From Pseudomonas mediterranea CFBP 5447 (GTDB lineage Bacteria > Pseudomonadota > Gammaproteobacteria > Pseudomonadales > Pseudomonadaceae): DNA of 64,000 nt. The stretch spans positions 434,001-498,000 of the forward strand of contig NZ_KN322986.1 of assembly GCF_000774145.1 (NCBI RefSeq), read 5' to 3'. A program made the translations under genes and the position numbers. A model generated the notes under the pieces. The model did not search any database and had not been told where the DNA came from. It was given only the letters and a program-made list of their open reading frames with translations. Below, in pieces: positions 41,247 through 49,524 of this stretch. Every line of letters starts with the position of its first letter. Position 1 is the first letter of the stretch.

Positions 41247-41960
41247 TCACAAGAGCCGGTTGCGCAAAGCGGCAACCACGTTGAAGGTCTGGTCGCGCAC
41301 GTTGTTCTTCGGATCGAAGAGCGTCAGTGTCAGGCGCACGCTGCGGATCAGTGCCGGATCAGGCGGGTTGCTGCTGTAGCTCGAAGCCGCGACGTCCGTC
41401 GAGCTGCCAGCCACGCCGAAGGTCACGTTGAACGTGCGGACGTTGTCCACCAGCACCGCCAGGGTCGGATTGCCGGCCCCGGTGCCCATCGACAACTGGT
41501 TGTTGCTGAAGCTGTAGATCAACCGACGCACCGGAAACGCCAACTGCCCGGCCGCGGGAGCCCGCGCACCGGTATAGGCCGTGGCCGTGGTGCGGCAGTC
41601 GGACAGGACGGTCCAGGTCGGCACGCCGCCACTGTTGCCCACATCCGTCGTCACCAGGGTCATTTTCTGGTTGGCGTTGTCCCAGCGGATCGGCGTGATC
41701 TGGCTGGCATTGAAGTCCCCTGCCGAGGACGCGTCGGTGATGCTGCCCAAGCAACCGAACATCCCCACCATGCGAATCTCCTGGACCATCTTGCTCAGGG
41801 CAAAGCGCGCGTCCTCCTGCATCACCGCCGCCGCACTCTGGCTGATGTAGGTGTTCTTGGCGGCGATGAAGATCTGCACCACGCCCAGGACCACGATGAG
41901 ACTGATGACCAGCGCGATCATCAACTCGATCAGGCCGAAGCCCCGGCAGCGCTTGTTCAT
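41247..41960 (-). CDS. pilW: minor type IV pilin PilW
   Basis: A 237-residue PilW protein. It has the leader MNKRCRG, then FGLIELMIALVISLIVVLGVVQIF, and the PilW signature of a long globular domain with AVMQEDARFALSKMVQEIRMVGMFGC. The ATG overlaps the pilV stop by 4 nt (ATGA), so translation is coupled. Part of the fimU-pilV-W-X-Y1-E operon that makes the pilus priming complex. Confidence 0.9.
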   Translation of the reverse strand: MNKRCRGFGLIELMIALVISLIVVLGVVQIFIAAKNTYISQSAAAVMQEDARFALSKMVQEIRMVGMFGCLGSITDASSAGDFNASQITPIRWDNANQKMTLVTTDVGNSGGVPTWTVLSDCRTTATAYTGARAPAAGQLAFPVRRLIYSFSNNQLSMGTGAGNPTLAVLVDNVRTFNVTFGVAGSSTDVAASSYSSNPPDPALIRSVRLTLTLFDPKNNVRDQTFNVVAALRNRLL

Positions 41961-42415
41961 GGCGTCGCCACCGGATCGACAGCGGCGCGGCTGGTCAGCA
42001 CGAAACTGCGCCGGGCATCGGCCGCATTGCTGGTGTTGGCAGCCCGGGCATCGTCCCAGGATATGGTGATGGTGTAGACCCGCTGGTTCAGCGCGATGGT
42101 GCCGGTGGCCGTGGCGCCGCCGAAACTGGTGATGTTGGTCTTGAAGTCGTAGAGGTCCTGGTCCCGGGTCACGTTGAGGTTGGGTGAACTGGGTGGCGCC
42201 ACGGTGTAGTCCGCGCCGGAATTGGCGCGGATACGGTCCAGCATGTCGTAGGCGATGAAGCTGGCCTGGCTGGTCATGCGCGAGCTGTCGGTGTACTTCA
42301 AGGCATTGAGCTGGATCATCGCCGCCCCCAGCAGACCCACGCCGAGAATCAGCACCGCCACCAGCACTTCAATCAGTGTCATGCCCTCCTGTGGCCTTCT
42401 ACCGCAACCCTTCAT
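41957..42415 (-). CDS. pilV: minor type IV pilin PilV
   Basis: A 152-residue PilV protein. The PilD-cleaved leader MKGCGRRPQEG is followed by MTLIEVLVAVLILGVGLLGAAMIQLNAL, with Glu at +5. The ATG at 42415 overlaps the stop of the preceding fimU-like gene (ATGA), which decides the start over an in-frame ATG at 42454. The C-terminal segment YTITISWDDARA is typical of PilV. Confidence 0.9.
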   Translation of the reverse strand: MKGCGRRPQEGMTLIEVLVAVLILGVGLLGAAMIQLNALKYTDSSRMTSQASFIAYDMLDRIRANSGADYTVAPPSSPNLNVTRDQDLYDFKTNITSFGGATATGTIALNQRVYTITISWDDARAANTSNAADARRSFVLTSRAAVDPVATP

Positions 42416-42885
42416 CCGCAACTTCCACCCAATACGATTCGTCCATTGAGGCAAACGCTCAGCGTCCGGCTCTGCGTTCCCCGCACATAATTGAAGCTCA
42501 CCGGGGTGGCCGGTGCCGATAACCCACCCAGGTTGTTGAAATCAATGTTGGTCACCTCTGAGGTTAGCGTCAGAGTCGCACCACTGCTCATCGCGGGAAC
42601 AACCCGCAATACATTGGCCGGATTGCCAGTACTGTCGTACACCGTCAATTCGCCGCTCCAGACGCTGCCCTGGGCGGTGGGACGAATGCGCGTGGTGACA
42701 CCCCGGTCGATCGCTTCCATGCGGGCAAAGTTCAAGGCCCGGCGCAGATCGCCGATCTCGGTATCCGCCTTGGTGCCCTGCATCGAGCCGGTGAACGCTG
42801 GCACCGCCATCGTGATGAGGATCAGCAGTACGCCAAGGGCTACCAGCACCTCGATCAGCGTGAAACCTTTTGTACGAAGATCCAT
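42412..42885 (-). CDS. fimU: GspH/FimU-type minor pilin, first gene of the pilus operon
   Basis: A 157-residue minor pilin. The leader MDLRTKG is followed by FTLIEVLVALGVLLILITMAVP, and the GspH/FimT-type domain has LRRALNFARMEAIDRGVTTRIRP and a C-terminal Cys pair (SVCLNGRIVLGGSCG). It leads the leftward operon and overlaps pilV by 4 nt. By position and size it corresponds to FimU of P. aeruginosa; FimT is the other possibility. The second GspH/FimT-like gene lies divergently at 43101. Confidence 0.85.
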   Translation of the reverse strand: MDLRTKGFTLIEVLVALGVLLILITMAVPAFTGSMQGTKADTEIGDLRRALNFARMEAIDRGVTTRIRPTAQGSVWSGELTVYDSTGNPANVLRVVPAMSSGATLTLTSEVTNIDFNNLGGLSAPATPVSFNYVRGTQSRTLSVCLNGRIVLGGSCG

Positions 42886-42952
42886 CGATGCCCTCCGTTG
42901 CCGTCGGCTATACCTGCTTCTGTAACGCTAGAACAAACCATTGGCACTTGCC

Positions 42953-43047
42953 TTGTGGCGAGGGAGCTTGCTCCCGCTGGGCTGCGCAGCGGCCCCAAAA
43001 ATAACGGCCGCTACGCGCCCGAGCGGGAGCAAGCTCCCTCGCCACAA
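42953..43047. repeat. 95-bp palindromic repeat (TGGCGAGGGAGCTTGCTCCC class)
   Basis: Perfect terminal arms TTGTGGCGAGGGAGCTTGCT and their inverse enclose GCTGGGCTGCGCAGCGGCCCC and a matching GGCCGCTACGCGCCC. It is nearly identical in plan to the element at 56897-56993. It lies between the divergent fimU and fimT-like genes, close to both promoters. Confidence 0.85.
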
Positions 43048-43100
43048 TGAGATCCTCAAGTCCTTAAGGACCACTCCACACTCTCCAGGGAGGAGACACC

Positions 43101-43616
43101 ATGCCCCAACAGGGATTCAGCCTGATCGAACTGCTCATGGGACTGGCGATTGTCGCAATTGTTCTGCCGTGGGCGAGCTCAAGCTTCAAGGTGCTGGCGG
43201 AATCCACTGAACGCCATGACACCGCGCAACGGTTGGCCAGCGGTTTGCGCAGCGCCCGCAGCGAAGCCATCACCCGCAACCGGACAGTGACCATTCAAGG
43301 GATAGACAACGATTGGAGCCAAGGGTGGCAGATCAGGTTGGACGACGATGACCGGACATTGCTGGAACAGCGCAGCAATCGCACCCGGGTGGTGGGTAAC
43401 TGGCCGGTGAAGCACCGGGTAACGTTCGCCGGCCATGGCGCGGCACTGCTACCCAGTGGCGCCTTTCAGGCGGGTACCTTGCACGTGTGTGCCCGGCACC
43501 AACCTATCAGTCATCACCAGGTGGTGCTGTCACCCACCGGTCGCGTCAGCCTGCGCAGCGAGGAAAGTGCGCAGGCCCTGTGCGAAAGGCGCTTAAAGCA
43601 GGGAACGGACGCGTAG
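43101..43616 (+). CDS. fimT: GspH/FimT-type minor pilin, divergent copy
   Basis: A 171-residue minor pilin with a very short leader (MPQQG), then FSLIELLMGLAIVAIVLPWASSSF with Glu at +5. The FimT-type block LASGLRSARSEAITRNRTVTI follows, and Cys residues lie near the C-terminus (LHVCARHQ, LCERRLK). An AGGGAGGAG site precedes the ATG. It is read opposite to the main operon, and its last 24 nt overlap the ispH 3' end. In P. aeruginosa FimT-like proteins take part in DNA uptake or pilus assembly; which applies here is not clear. Confidence 0.82.
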   Translation: MPQQGFSLIELLMGLAIVAIVLPWASSSFKVLAESTERHDTAQRLASGLRSARSEAITRNRTVTIQGIDNDWSQGWQIRLDDDDRTLLEQRSNRTRVVGNWPVKHRVTFAGHGAALLPSGAFQAGTLHVCARHQPISHHQVVLSPTGRVSLRSEESAQALCERRLKQGTDA

Positions 43617-44540
43617 TTCCTTGGGCATGGAGAACGTGATGTTTTCCTCCCGGCCGGCCAGCTCATCGGCACCGATGGCACCCCAGGTCTGCAACTGCTG
43701 GATCACACCACGCACCAGGACTTCCGGCGCGGAAGCACCCGCGGTAATGCCAATGTGCTCGACGCCGTCGAACCAGCCGCGCTGCATGTCCTCGGCACCG
43801 TCGATCAGGTAGGCCGGCGTTCCCATGCGTTCGGCCAGTTCACGCAGGCGATTGGAGTTGGAGCTGTTCGGGCTGCCGACCACCAACACGACATCGCACT
43901 CGTCGGCCAGTTGCTTGACCGCGTCCTGGCGATTCTGGGTGGCGTAGCAGATATCGTCCTTGCGCGGGCCGCCAATGGCTGGGAAGCGCGTACGCAACGC
44001 ATCGATCACCCGGCTGGTATCGTCCATGGACAGGGTGGTCTGGGTGACGAAGGCGAGTTTTTCCGGATTGCGCACCTGCAAGGCAGCCACGTCCTCCTCG
44101 TCCTCCACCAGGTAGATCGCGCCGCCATTGCTGGCGTCGTACTGGCCCATGGTGCCTTCGACTTCCGGGTGCCCTTCGTGGCCGATCAGGATGCATTCAC
44201 GTCCGTCGCGGCTGTAGCGCGCCACTTCGATGTGTACCTTGGTCACCAAGGGGCAGGTCGCGTCGAACACCTTGAGACCACGCCCCGCCGCTTCGGTGCG
44301 CACCGCCTGGGAAACCCCGTGGGCACTGAAGATCACGATGACGTCGTCCGGCACCTGGTCCAGTTCCTCGACGAAAATGGCCCCGCGGCTGCGCAGGTCT
44401 TCGACGACGAATTTATTGTGGACCACTTCGTGACGCACATAGATCGGCGGCCCGAAGACTTCCAGGGCGCGGTTGACGATTTCGATCGCCCGGTCCACAC
44501 CGGCGCAGAAGCCACGGGGGTTGGCGAGTTTGATTTGCAT
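43593..44540 (-). CDS. ispH: 4-hydroxy-3-methylbut-2-enyl diphosphate reductase
   Basis: A 315-residue iron-sulfur enzyme, the last step of the MEP isoprenoid pathway, which makes IPP and DMAPP. The three cluster cysteines are in NPRGFCAGV (residue 12), DATCPLVTK (near 96) and DICYATQNRQ (near 197); the catalytic Glu region VTQTTLS and GSPNSSNSNRL are also seen. Its 3' end overlaps the convergent fimT-like gene by 24 nt, so the last eight codons are shared on opposite strands. Confidence 0.96.
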   Translation of the reverse strand: MQIKLANPRGFCAGVDRAIEIVNRALEVFGPPIYVRHEVVHNKFVVEDLRSRGAIFVEELDQVPDDVIVIFSAHGVSQAVRTEAAGRGLKVFDATCPLVTKVHIEVARYSRDGRECILIGHEGHPEVEGTMGQYDASNGGAIYLVEDEEDVAALQVRNPEKLAFVTQTTLSMDDTSRVIDALRTRFPAIGGPRKDDICYATQNRQDAVKQLADECDVVLVVGSPNSSNSNRLRELAERMGTPAYLIDGAEDMQRGWFDGVEHIGITAGASAPEVLVRGVIQQLQTWGAIGADELAGREENITFSMPKELRVRSLL

Positions 44541-44555
44541 GCTGTGCCTCGTGTC

Positions 44556-44643
44556 TGTGGGAGCGAGCCTGCTCGCGATGCAGTGGATCAGTCACCTCGG
44601 TAGCGATTGTGACTCAGCCATCGCGAGCAGGCTCGCTCCCACA
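44556..44643. repeat. REPIN
   Basis: An inverted pair of TGTGGGAGCGAGCCTGCTCGCGATG and its partner with about 36 nt between. It lies within the leftward gene row between fkpB and ispH. Confidence 0.9.
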
Positions 44644-44676
44644 GGTAGTGTGAGAGCAGTAATTGCCCGTTAAACC

Positions 44677-45114
44677 TTAAACCGCCTTGACCTCGAGGAT
44701 TTCCACTTCGAAGTTCAAGGTCTTGCCCGCCAGCGGGTGATTGAAGTCCACGGTCACCTGGGCGTCGTCAAAAGCCTTCACCACACCCGGCAACTCGGTA
44801 TTGGCCGCGTCGTTGAAGATCACCAGCAAGCCCTCGGACAGCTCCATGTCCTGGAACTGCGAGCGTGGCATGGTCTGCACGTTTTGCGGGTTGGGCTGAC
44901 CAAAGGCGTTTTCCGGTGTCACGACCACGGTGCGCTTGTCGCCGGCCTTGAACCCGAAGATCGCCGCCTCGAAGCCTGGCAACAGGTTACCGTCGCCCAC
45001 CTTGAACACGGCCGGCGCCTTGTCGAAGGTGCTGTCGACGGTGTCGCCGTTTTCCAGGTGCAGGGCGAAGTGCAGCTTCACTTCGGTGTTTTGAGCGATA
45101 CGCTGCTCAGTCAT
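44677..45114 (-). CDS. fkpB: FKBP-type peptidyl-prolyl isomerase FkpB (SlpA-like)
   Basis: A 145-residue SlyD-like FKBP. It has the N-terminal strand VKLHFALHLENGDTVDSTF, the GDGNLLPGFEAAIFGFKAGDKRTVVVTPENAFG block that includes the inserted-in-flap chaperone part, and DFNHPLAGKTLNFEVEILEV, typical of SlpA/FkpB. The long His/Cys metal-binding tail of SlyD is absent. It overlaps lspA by 8 nt and belongs to the ribF-ileS-lspA-fkpB-ispH row conserved in gammaproteobacteria. Confidence 0.93.
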   Translation of the reverse strand: MTEQRIAQNTEVKLHFALHLENGDTVDSTFDKAPAVFKVGDGNLLPGFEAAIFGFKAGDKRTVVVTPENAFGQPNPQNVQTMPRSQFQDMELSEGLLVIFNDAANTELPGVVKAFDDAQVTVDFNHPLAGKTLNFEVEILEVKAV

Positions 45115-45619
45115 GGACGGCTTCTCCGGTTTTCTTGCTCTTGAACATGTCCAGGGCGAGCATGATGGCGCCCACGGTAATGGCGCTGTCAGCGAAGTTG
45201 AACGCCGGGAAATACCAGCGGTTCTGCCAATGCACCAGGATGAAATCGATCACGTGGCCCAGGGCAATGCGGTCATAGAGATTGCCCAGGGCGCCGCCGA
45301 GCACCAGCGCCAGCGCCACGGCCAGCCAGGTTTCGTCGCGGCCCAGGCGCTTGAGCCAGACCACCAGCACTGCGCTGACCACCACGGCGATCAGGGCGAA
45401 CAGCCAGCGCTGCCAGCCCGAGCTATCGGCCAGGAAGCTGAATGCCGCACCGGTGTTGTAGGCCAGGGTCCAGCTGAAGTAATCGGGGATGACCACGATC
45501 TGCTGGTACAGGGTCAGCGAGCCTTCGAAGTAGAACTTGCTGGTCTGGTCGATGACCAGGACCAGCACGCTCAACCAGAGCCAGCCCAGCCGTCCGAAAC
45601 GGCCCGCTGCGTTAGGCAT
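45107..45619 (-). CDS. lspA: lipoprotein signal peptidase
   Basis: A 170-residue aspartic protease of the inner membrane that removes signal peptides from prolipoproteins after Lgt. It has four membrane segments and the catalytic pair in GNLYDRIALGHVIDFI and FNFADSAITVG. I use the ATG at 45619 (MPNAAGRFG), which overlaps the ileS stop by 8 nt; the longer frame to 45658 would extend into ileS. It overlaps fkpB by 8 nt. Confidence 0.95.
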   Translation of the reverse strand: MPNAAGRFGRLGWLWLSVLVLVIDQTSKFYFEGSLTLYQQIVVIPDYFSWTLAYNTGAAFSFLADSSGWQRWLFALIAVVVSAVLVVWLKRLGRDETWLAVALALVLGGALGNLYDRIALGHVIDFILVHWQNRWYFPAFNFADSAITVGAIMLALDMFKSKKTGEAVHD

Positions 45620-48443
45620 AGTGGCGAACCTCACCGGTGCCGCTGATGTTGTCGACACAACGCCCGCAGATTTCCGGATGTTCCGGGTTCACGCCGACGT
45701 CTTCGCGGCAGTGCCAGCAACGGGCGCACTTGACGAAGCTCGACTTGACCACCTTGAGCTTCAGCCCGGCGACTTCGGTCACCACGGCATCGGCCGGGGC
45801 CTGCGCCAACGGCGCGACACTGGCGGTGGAGGTGATCAGCACGAAGCGCAGTTCGTTGCCCAGCTTGGCCAGGTCGCCGCTCAGGGCCTCCTCGGCGTAG
45901 AGGGTCACTTCGGCCTGCAGGTTGCCACCGACGGCCTTGGCCGCGCGCTGGATTTCCATTTCCTTGTTGACCGCAGCCTTGACCGCCATGATCCGGTCCC
46001 AGTAGGCACGGTCCAGCTCGAAGCCTTGCGGCAATTCGGTCAGGCCCTCGTACCAGGTGTTGAGCATCACCGATTCGTTGCGCTCGCCCGGCAGGTATTC
46101 CCACAGCTCGTCGGCGGTGAACGCCAGGATCGGCGCGATCCAGCGCACCAGCGCCTCGCTGATATGGAACAGCGCGGTCTGGCACGAGCGGCGTGCCTTG
46201 CTGTTGGCGCCGGTGGTGTACTGGCGATCCTTGATGATGTCGAGGTAGAAACCACCCAGCTCCTGCACGCAGAAGTTGTGGATCTTCGAGTAGACGTTCC
46301 AGAAGCGGTATTCGCCGTAGTGTTCCTGCAGCTCGCGTTGCAGCAGCAGGGTACGGTCCACGGCCCAGCGGTCCAGGGCCAGCATGTCTTCGGCCGGCAG
46401 CAGGTCGGTGGCCGGGTTGAAGCCGGTCAGGTTCGACAGCAGGAAGCGCGCGGTATTACGGATACGCCGGTAGGCGTCCGCGCTGCGCTGCAGGATCTGC
46501 TCGGAAACCGCCATCTCGCCCGAGTAGTCGGTGGAGGCGACCCACAGGCGCATGATGTCGGCGCCCAGGGTATCGTTGACTTTCTGCGGCGCGATCACGT
46601 TGCCCAGGGACTTGGACATCTTGCGGCCGGCCTCGTCGACGGTGAAACCGTGGGTCAGCAATTCGCGGTACGGCGCGTGGTTGTCGATGGCGCAACCGGT
46701 CAGCAGCGACGAGTGGAACCAACCACGGTGCTGGTCCGAACCTTCCAGGTACAGGTCGGCGCGCGGGCCGTTCTCATGGCCCATCGGGTGCGAACCGCGC
46801 AGCACGTGCCAATGGGTGGTGCCGGAGTCGAACCAGACGTCCAGGGTGTCGCTGATCTTGTCGTACAGCGGCGCTTCGTCGCCCAGCAGCTCGGCGGCGT
46901 CCATCTTGAACCAGGCTTCGATACCTTCGACTTCGACGCGCTTGGCAACGGCTTCCATCAGTTCGACGGTACGCGGGTGCAGCTCGCCGCTCTCCTTGTT
47001 CAGGAAGAACGGGATCGGCACGCCCCAGTTGCGCTGGCGGGAGATGCACCAGTCCGGACGGTTGGCGATCATCGAGTGCAGGCGCGCCTGGCCCCAGGCC
47101 GGGACGAACTGGGTGTCCTCGATGGCCTTGAGCGAACGCTGACGCAGGGTGTCGCCGCTGGCAGGCTGCTTGTCCATGCCGATGAACCACTGCGCGGTGG
47201 CGCGGTAGATCAGCGGCGTCTTGTGGCGCCAGCAGTGCATGTAGCTGTGTTCGATGACAGTGGTGTGCAGCAGTGCACCGACTTCGGTCAGCTTGTCGAC
47301 GATGGCCGGGTTGGCTTTCCAGATGAACTGGCCGCCAAAGAACTCCAGGGACGGTACATAGACGCCGTTGCTCTGGACCGGGTTGAGGATGTCATCGTTG
47401 ACCATGCCGTATTTCTTGCAGGTCACGAAGTCGTCGACGCCATAGGCTGGCGCGGAGTGAACCACGCCGGTGCCTGCGCCCAGCTCCACGTAGTCGGCCA
47501 GGTACACCGGCGACAGGCGGTCATAGAACGGGTGACGGAAGTTGATCAGTTCCAGCGCCGAGCCTGGCGCGGTCGCCAGCACCGAGCCTTCGAGGCCGTA
47601 GCGGGACAGGCAGGACTCGACCAGTTCTTCGGCCAGTACCAGCAGCTTGTCGCCCACATCGACCAGCGCGTAGTTGAACTCCGGGTGGACGTTCAGCGCC
47701 TGGTTGGCCGGGATGGTCCACGGGGTGGTGGTCCAGATCACGATGGCGGCCGGCTTGGCCAGCTTGCCCAGGCCGAAAGCGGCGGCGAGCTTGTCTTCAT
47801 CGGCAATCGGGAACGCCACGTCGATGGTCGACGACTTCTTGTTCTCGTACTCGACTTCCGCCTCGGCCAGGGCCGAACCGCAATCGAAGCACCAGTTCAC
47901 CGGCTTGAGCCCCTTGAACACGAAGCCACCCTCGACGATTTTCGCCAGGGCACGGATTTCGCCGGCTTCGTTCTTGAAGTCCATGGTCTTGTAGGGGTTG
48001 GCGAAGTCGCCCAGCACGCCGAGGCGGATGAATTCGGACTTCTGCCCTTCGATCTGCTCGGTGGCGTAGGCACGGCACAGCTCGCGGGTCTTGTCCGCGC
48101 CCAGGTTCTTGCCGTGGGTCACTTCCACCTTGTGCTCGATCGGCAGGCCGTGGCAATCCCAGCCCGGGACATACGGCGCGTCAAAACCCGACAGGGTCTT
48201 GGAGCGGATGATCATGTCCTTGAGAATCTTGTTCAGCGCGTGACCGATGTGAATGGTGCCGTTGGCGTAGGGAGGGCCGTCGTGCAGGACGAACTTCGGA
48301 CGATCCTTGCCAATTTCGCGCAACTTTCCGTACAGGCCAATGCTGTCCCAACGCTGCAGAATCTGTGGTTCGCGCTGAGGCAGGCCGGCCTTCATCGGGA
48401 AGGCGGTGTCCGGAAGGTTTAGCGTGGCTTTATAGTCGGTCAT
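45612..48443 (-). CDS. ileS: isoleucyl-tRNA synthetase
   Basis: A 943-residue class I aminoacyl-tRNA synthetase. HIGH appears as TIHIGHALNKIL near residue 65, and KMSKS as GRKMSKSLG near 605. The editing domain lies between them (WTTTPWTIPANQALNVH). A C-terminal zinc ribbon has two Cys pairs (KCARCWHC, then EICGRCV). The size and ribbon match the bacterial mupirocin-sensitive type. It lies 13 nt after ribF and overlaps lspA. Confidence 0.97.
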   Translation of the reverse strand: MTDYKATLNLPDTAFPMKAGLPQREPQILQRWDSIGLYGKLREIGKDRPKFVLHDGPPYANGTIHIGHALNKILKDMIIRSKTLSGFDAPYVPGWDCHGLPIEHKVEVTHGKNLGADKTRELCRAYATEQIEGQKSEFIRLGVLGDFANPYKTMDFKNEAGEIRALAKIVEGGFVFKGLKPVNWCFDCGSALAEAEVEYENKKSSTIDVAFPIADEDKLAAAFGLGKLAKPAAIVIWTTTPWTIPANQALNVHPEFNYALVDVGDKLLVLAEELVESCLSRYGLEGSVLATAPGSALELINFRHPFYDRLSPVYLADYVELGAGTGVVHSAPAYGVDDFVTCKKYGMVNDDILNPVQSNGVYVPSLEFFGGQFIWKANPAIVDKLTEVGALLHTTVIEHSYMHCWRHKTPLIYRATAQWFIGMDKQPASGDTLRQRSLKAIEDTQFVPAWGQARLHSMIANRPDWCISRQRNWGVPIPFFLNKESGELHPRTVELMEAVAKRVEVEGIEAWFKMDAAELLGDEAPLYDKISDTLDVWFDSGTTHWHVLRGSHPMGHENGPRADLYLEGSDQHRGWFHSSLLTGCAIDNHAPYRELLTHGFTVDEAGRKMSKSLGNVIAPQKVNDTLGADIMRLWVASTDYSGEMAVSEQILQRSADAYRRIRNTARFLLSNLTGFNPATDLLPAEDMLALDRWAVDRTLLLQRELQEHYGEYRFWNVYSKIHNFCVQELGGFYLDIIKDRQYTTGANSKARRSCQTALFHISEALVRWIAPILAFTADELWEYLPGERNESVMLNTWYEGLTELPQGFELDRAYWDRIMAVKAAVNKEMEIQRAAKAVGGNLQAEVTLYAEEALSGDLAKLGNELRFVLITSTASVAPLAQAPADAVVTEVAGLKLKVVKSSFVKCARCWHCREDVGVNPEHPEICGRCVDNISGTGEVRHYA

Positions 48444-48456
48444 TTAAGGCTCTTCA

Positions 48457-49395
48457 TTAGCGATTGGCGCTGGTTGCGACAAGGGCACGGGCGGCGGCGA
48501 TATCTGCATGGATCGCCGTCTTGAGCGCCTCCAGGGAGGCAAAACGCTGCTCTTCACGCAGCTTCTGGTGGAAAACCACCGTCAAACGCCGGTCATACAG
48601 ATCGCCGGCAAAATCCAGAACATGTACTTCGAGATGGGCCTTGCCATCCCCCTGGACCGTGGGCCGTACGCCAATATTGGCGACGCCGGGCCAGGCCTTG
48701 CCGTCGATCTCGACGCTCACCAGGAACACCCCGGTCAGCGGCACACGACGGCGCTTGAGTTGCACGTTGGCGGTCGGCGTACCCAATTGGCGCGCCAGCT
48801 TCTGTCCATGCAGGATCCGTCCGGCAATCCGGTACGGGCGGCCGAGCAAGCGCTCGGCCAATTCGAAGTCGGCAGCGGCCAGGGCATTGCGGACCTGGGT
48901 GCTGCTGACACGCAAGCCGTCCATCTCGACGGTCTGCGCCGCTTCAACAGTAAAGCCACGGGCGAGGCCAACCTGCTGCAGGTAGGCGAAATCCCCTGCC
49001 CGGTCGCAGCCGAAACGGAAATCGTCGCCGACCTCCAGGTGCTTCACGTCGAGACCGCCCACCAGGATGGTCTCGACGAACTCGGCGGCGCTGAGCTTGC
49101 TCAAGCGCTCGTTGAAAGCCAGGCACAGGACCCGGTCGACGCCTTCGGCGGCCAGCAGTTGCAGTTTGTCCCGCAAGCGGGCCAGACGGGCCGGCGCGGT
49201 GTCCGGGGCAAAGAATTCCCGGGGCTGCGGCTCGAAGATGACCACGCAACTGGGCAGGCCCAACTCCAGCGCACGCTCGCGCAGCCGCGCCAGGATAGCC
49301 TGGTGGCCACGGTGGACACCGTCGAAGTTGCCAATGGTGGCGACACAGCCCCGATGCCGGGGACGCAGGTTGTGGAGGCCTCGAACCAGCTGCAT
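48457..49395 (-). CDS. ribF: bifunctional riboflavin kinase / FAD synthetase
   Basis: A 312-residue enzyme that makes FMN and then FAD. The N-terminal adenylyltransferase domain has GNFDGVHRGHQAILARL near residue 18 and the ISSTxxR-type motif RVSSTQVRNAL near 155. The C-terminal riboflavin kinase domain has the GTPTANVQL motif near 200 and ANIGVRPTVQGDGKAHLEVHVLDF. I start at 49395 (MQLVRGLHNL), which gives the usual length; MSKKRV at 49413 is the alternative. It is followed by ileS in a conserved order. Confidence 0.95.
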   Translation of the reverse strand: MQLVRGLHNLRPRHRGCVATIGNFDGVHRGHQAILARLRERALELGLPSCVVIFEPQPREFFAPDTAPARLARLRDKLQLLAAEGVDRVLCLAFNERLSKLSAAEFVETILVGGLDVKHLEVGDDFRFGCDRAGDFAYLQQVGLARGFTVEAAQTVEMDGLRVSSTQVRNALAAADFELAERLLGRPYRIAGRILHGQKLARQLGTPTANVQLKRRRVPLTGVFLVSVEIDGKAWPGVANIGVRPTVQGDGKAHLEVHVLDFAGDLYDRRLTVVFHQKLREEQRFASLEALKTAIHADIAAARALVATSANR

Positions 49396-49524
49396 AACGC
49401 GCTTCTTGCTCATAAAGTGGCCGATTATAACCACACCCGGCGGCCAACGACAGGCAACACCGTAACCCAAAGTGATCGAACCGACAAAACCGCTGCCCGA
49501 GCCGCCCTTATCGACGGCAATCCC

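Noticed and set aside
45537..48422. 961-codon plus-strand frame opposite ileS and lspA
   Set aside because: Antisense shadow of ileS; low-complexity composition and no family motif.
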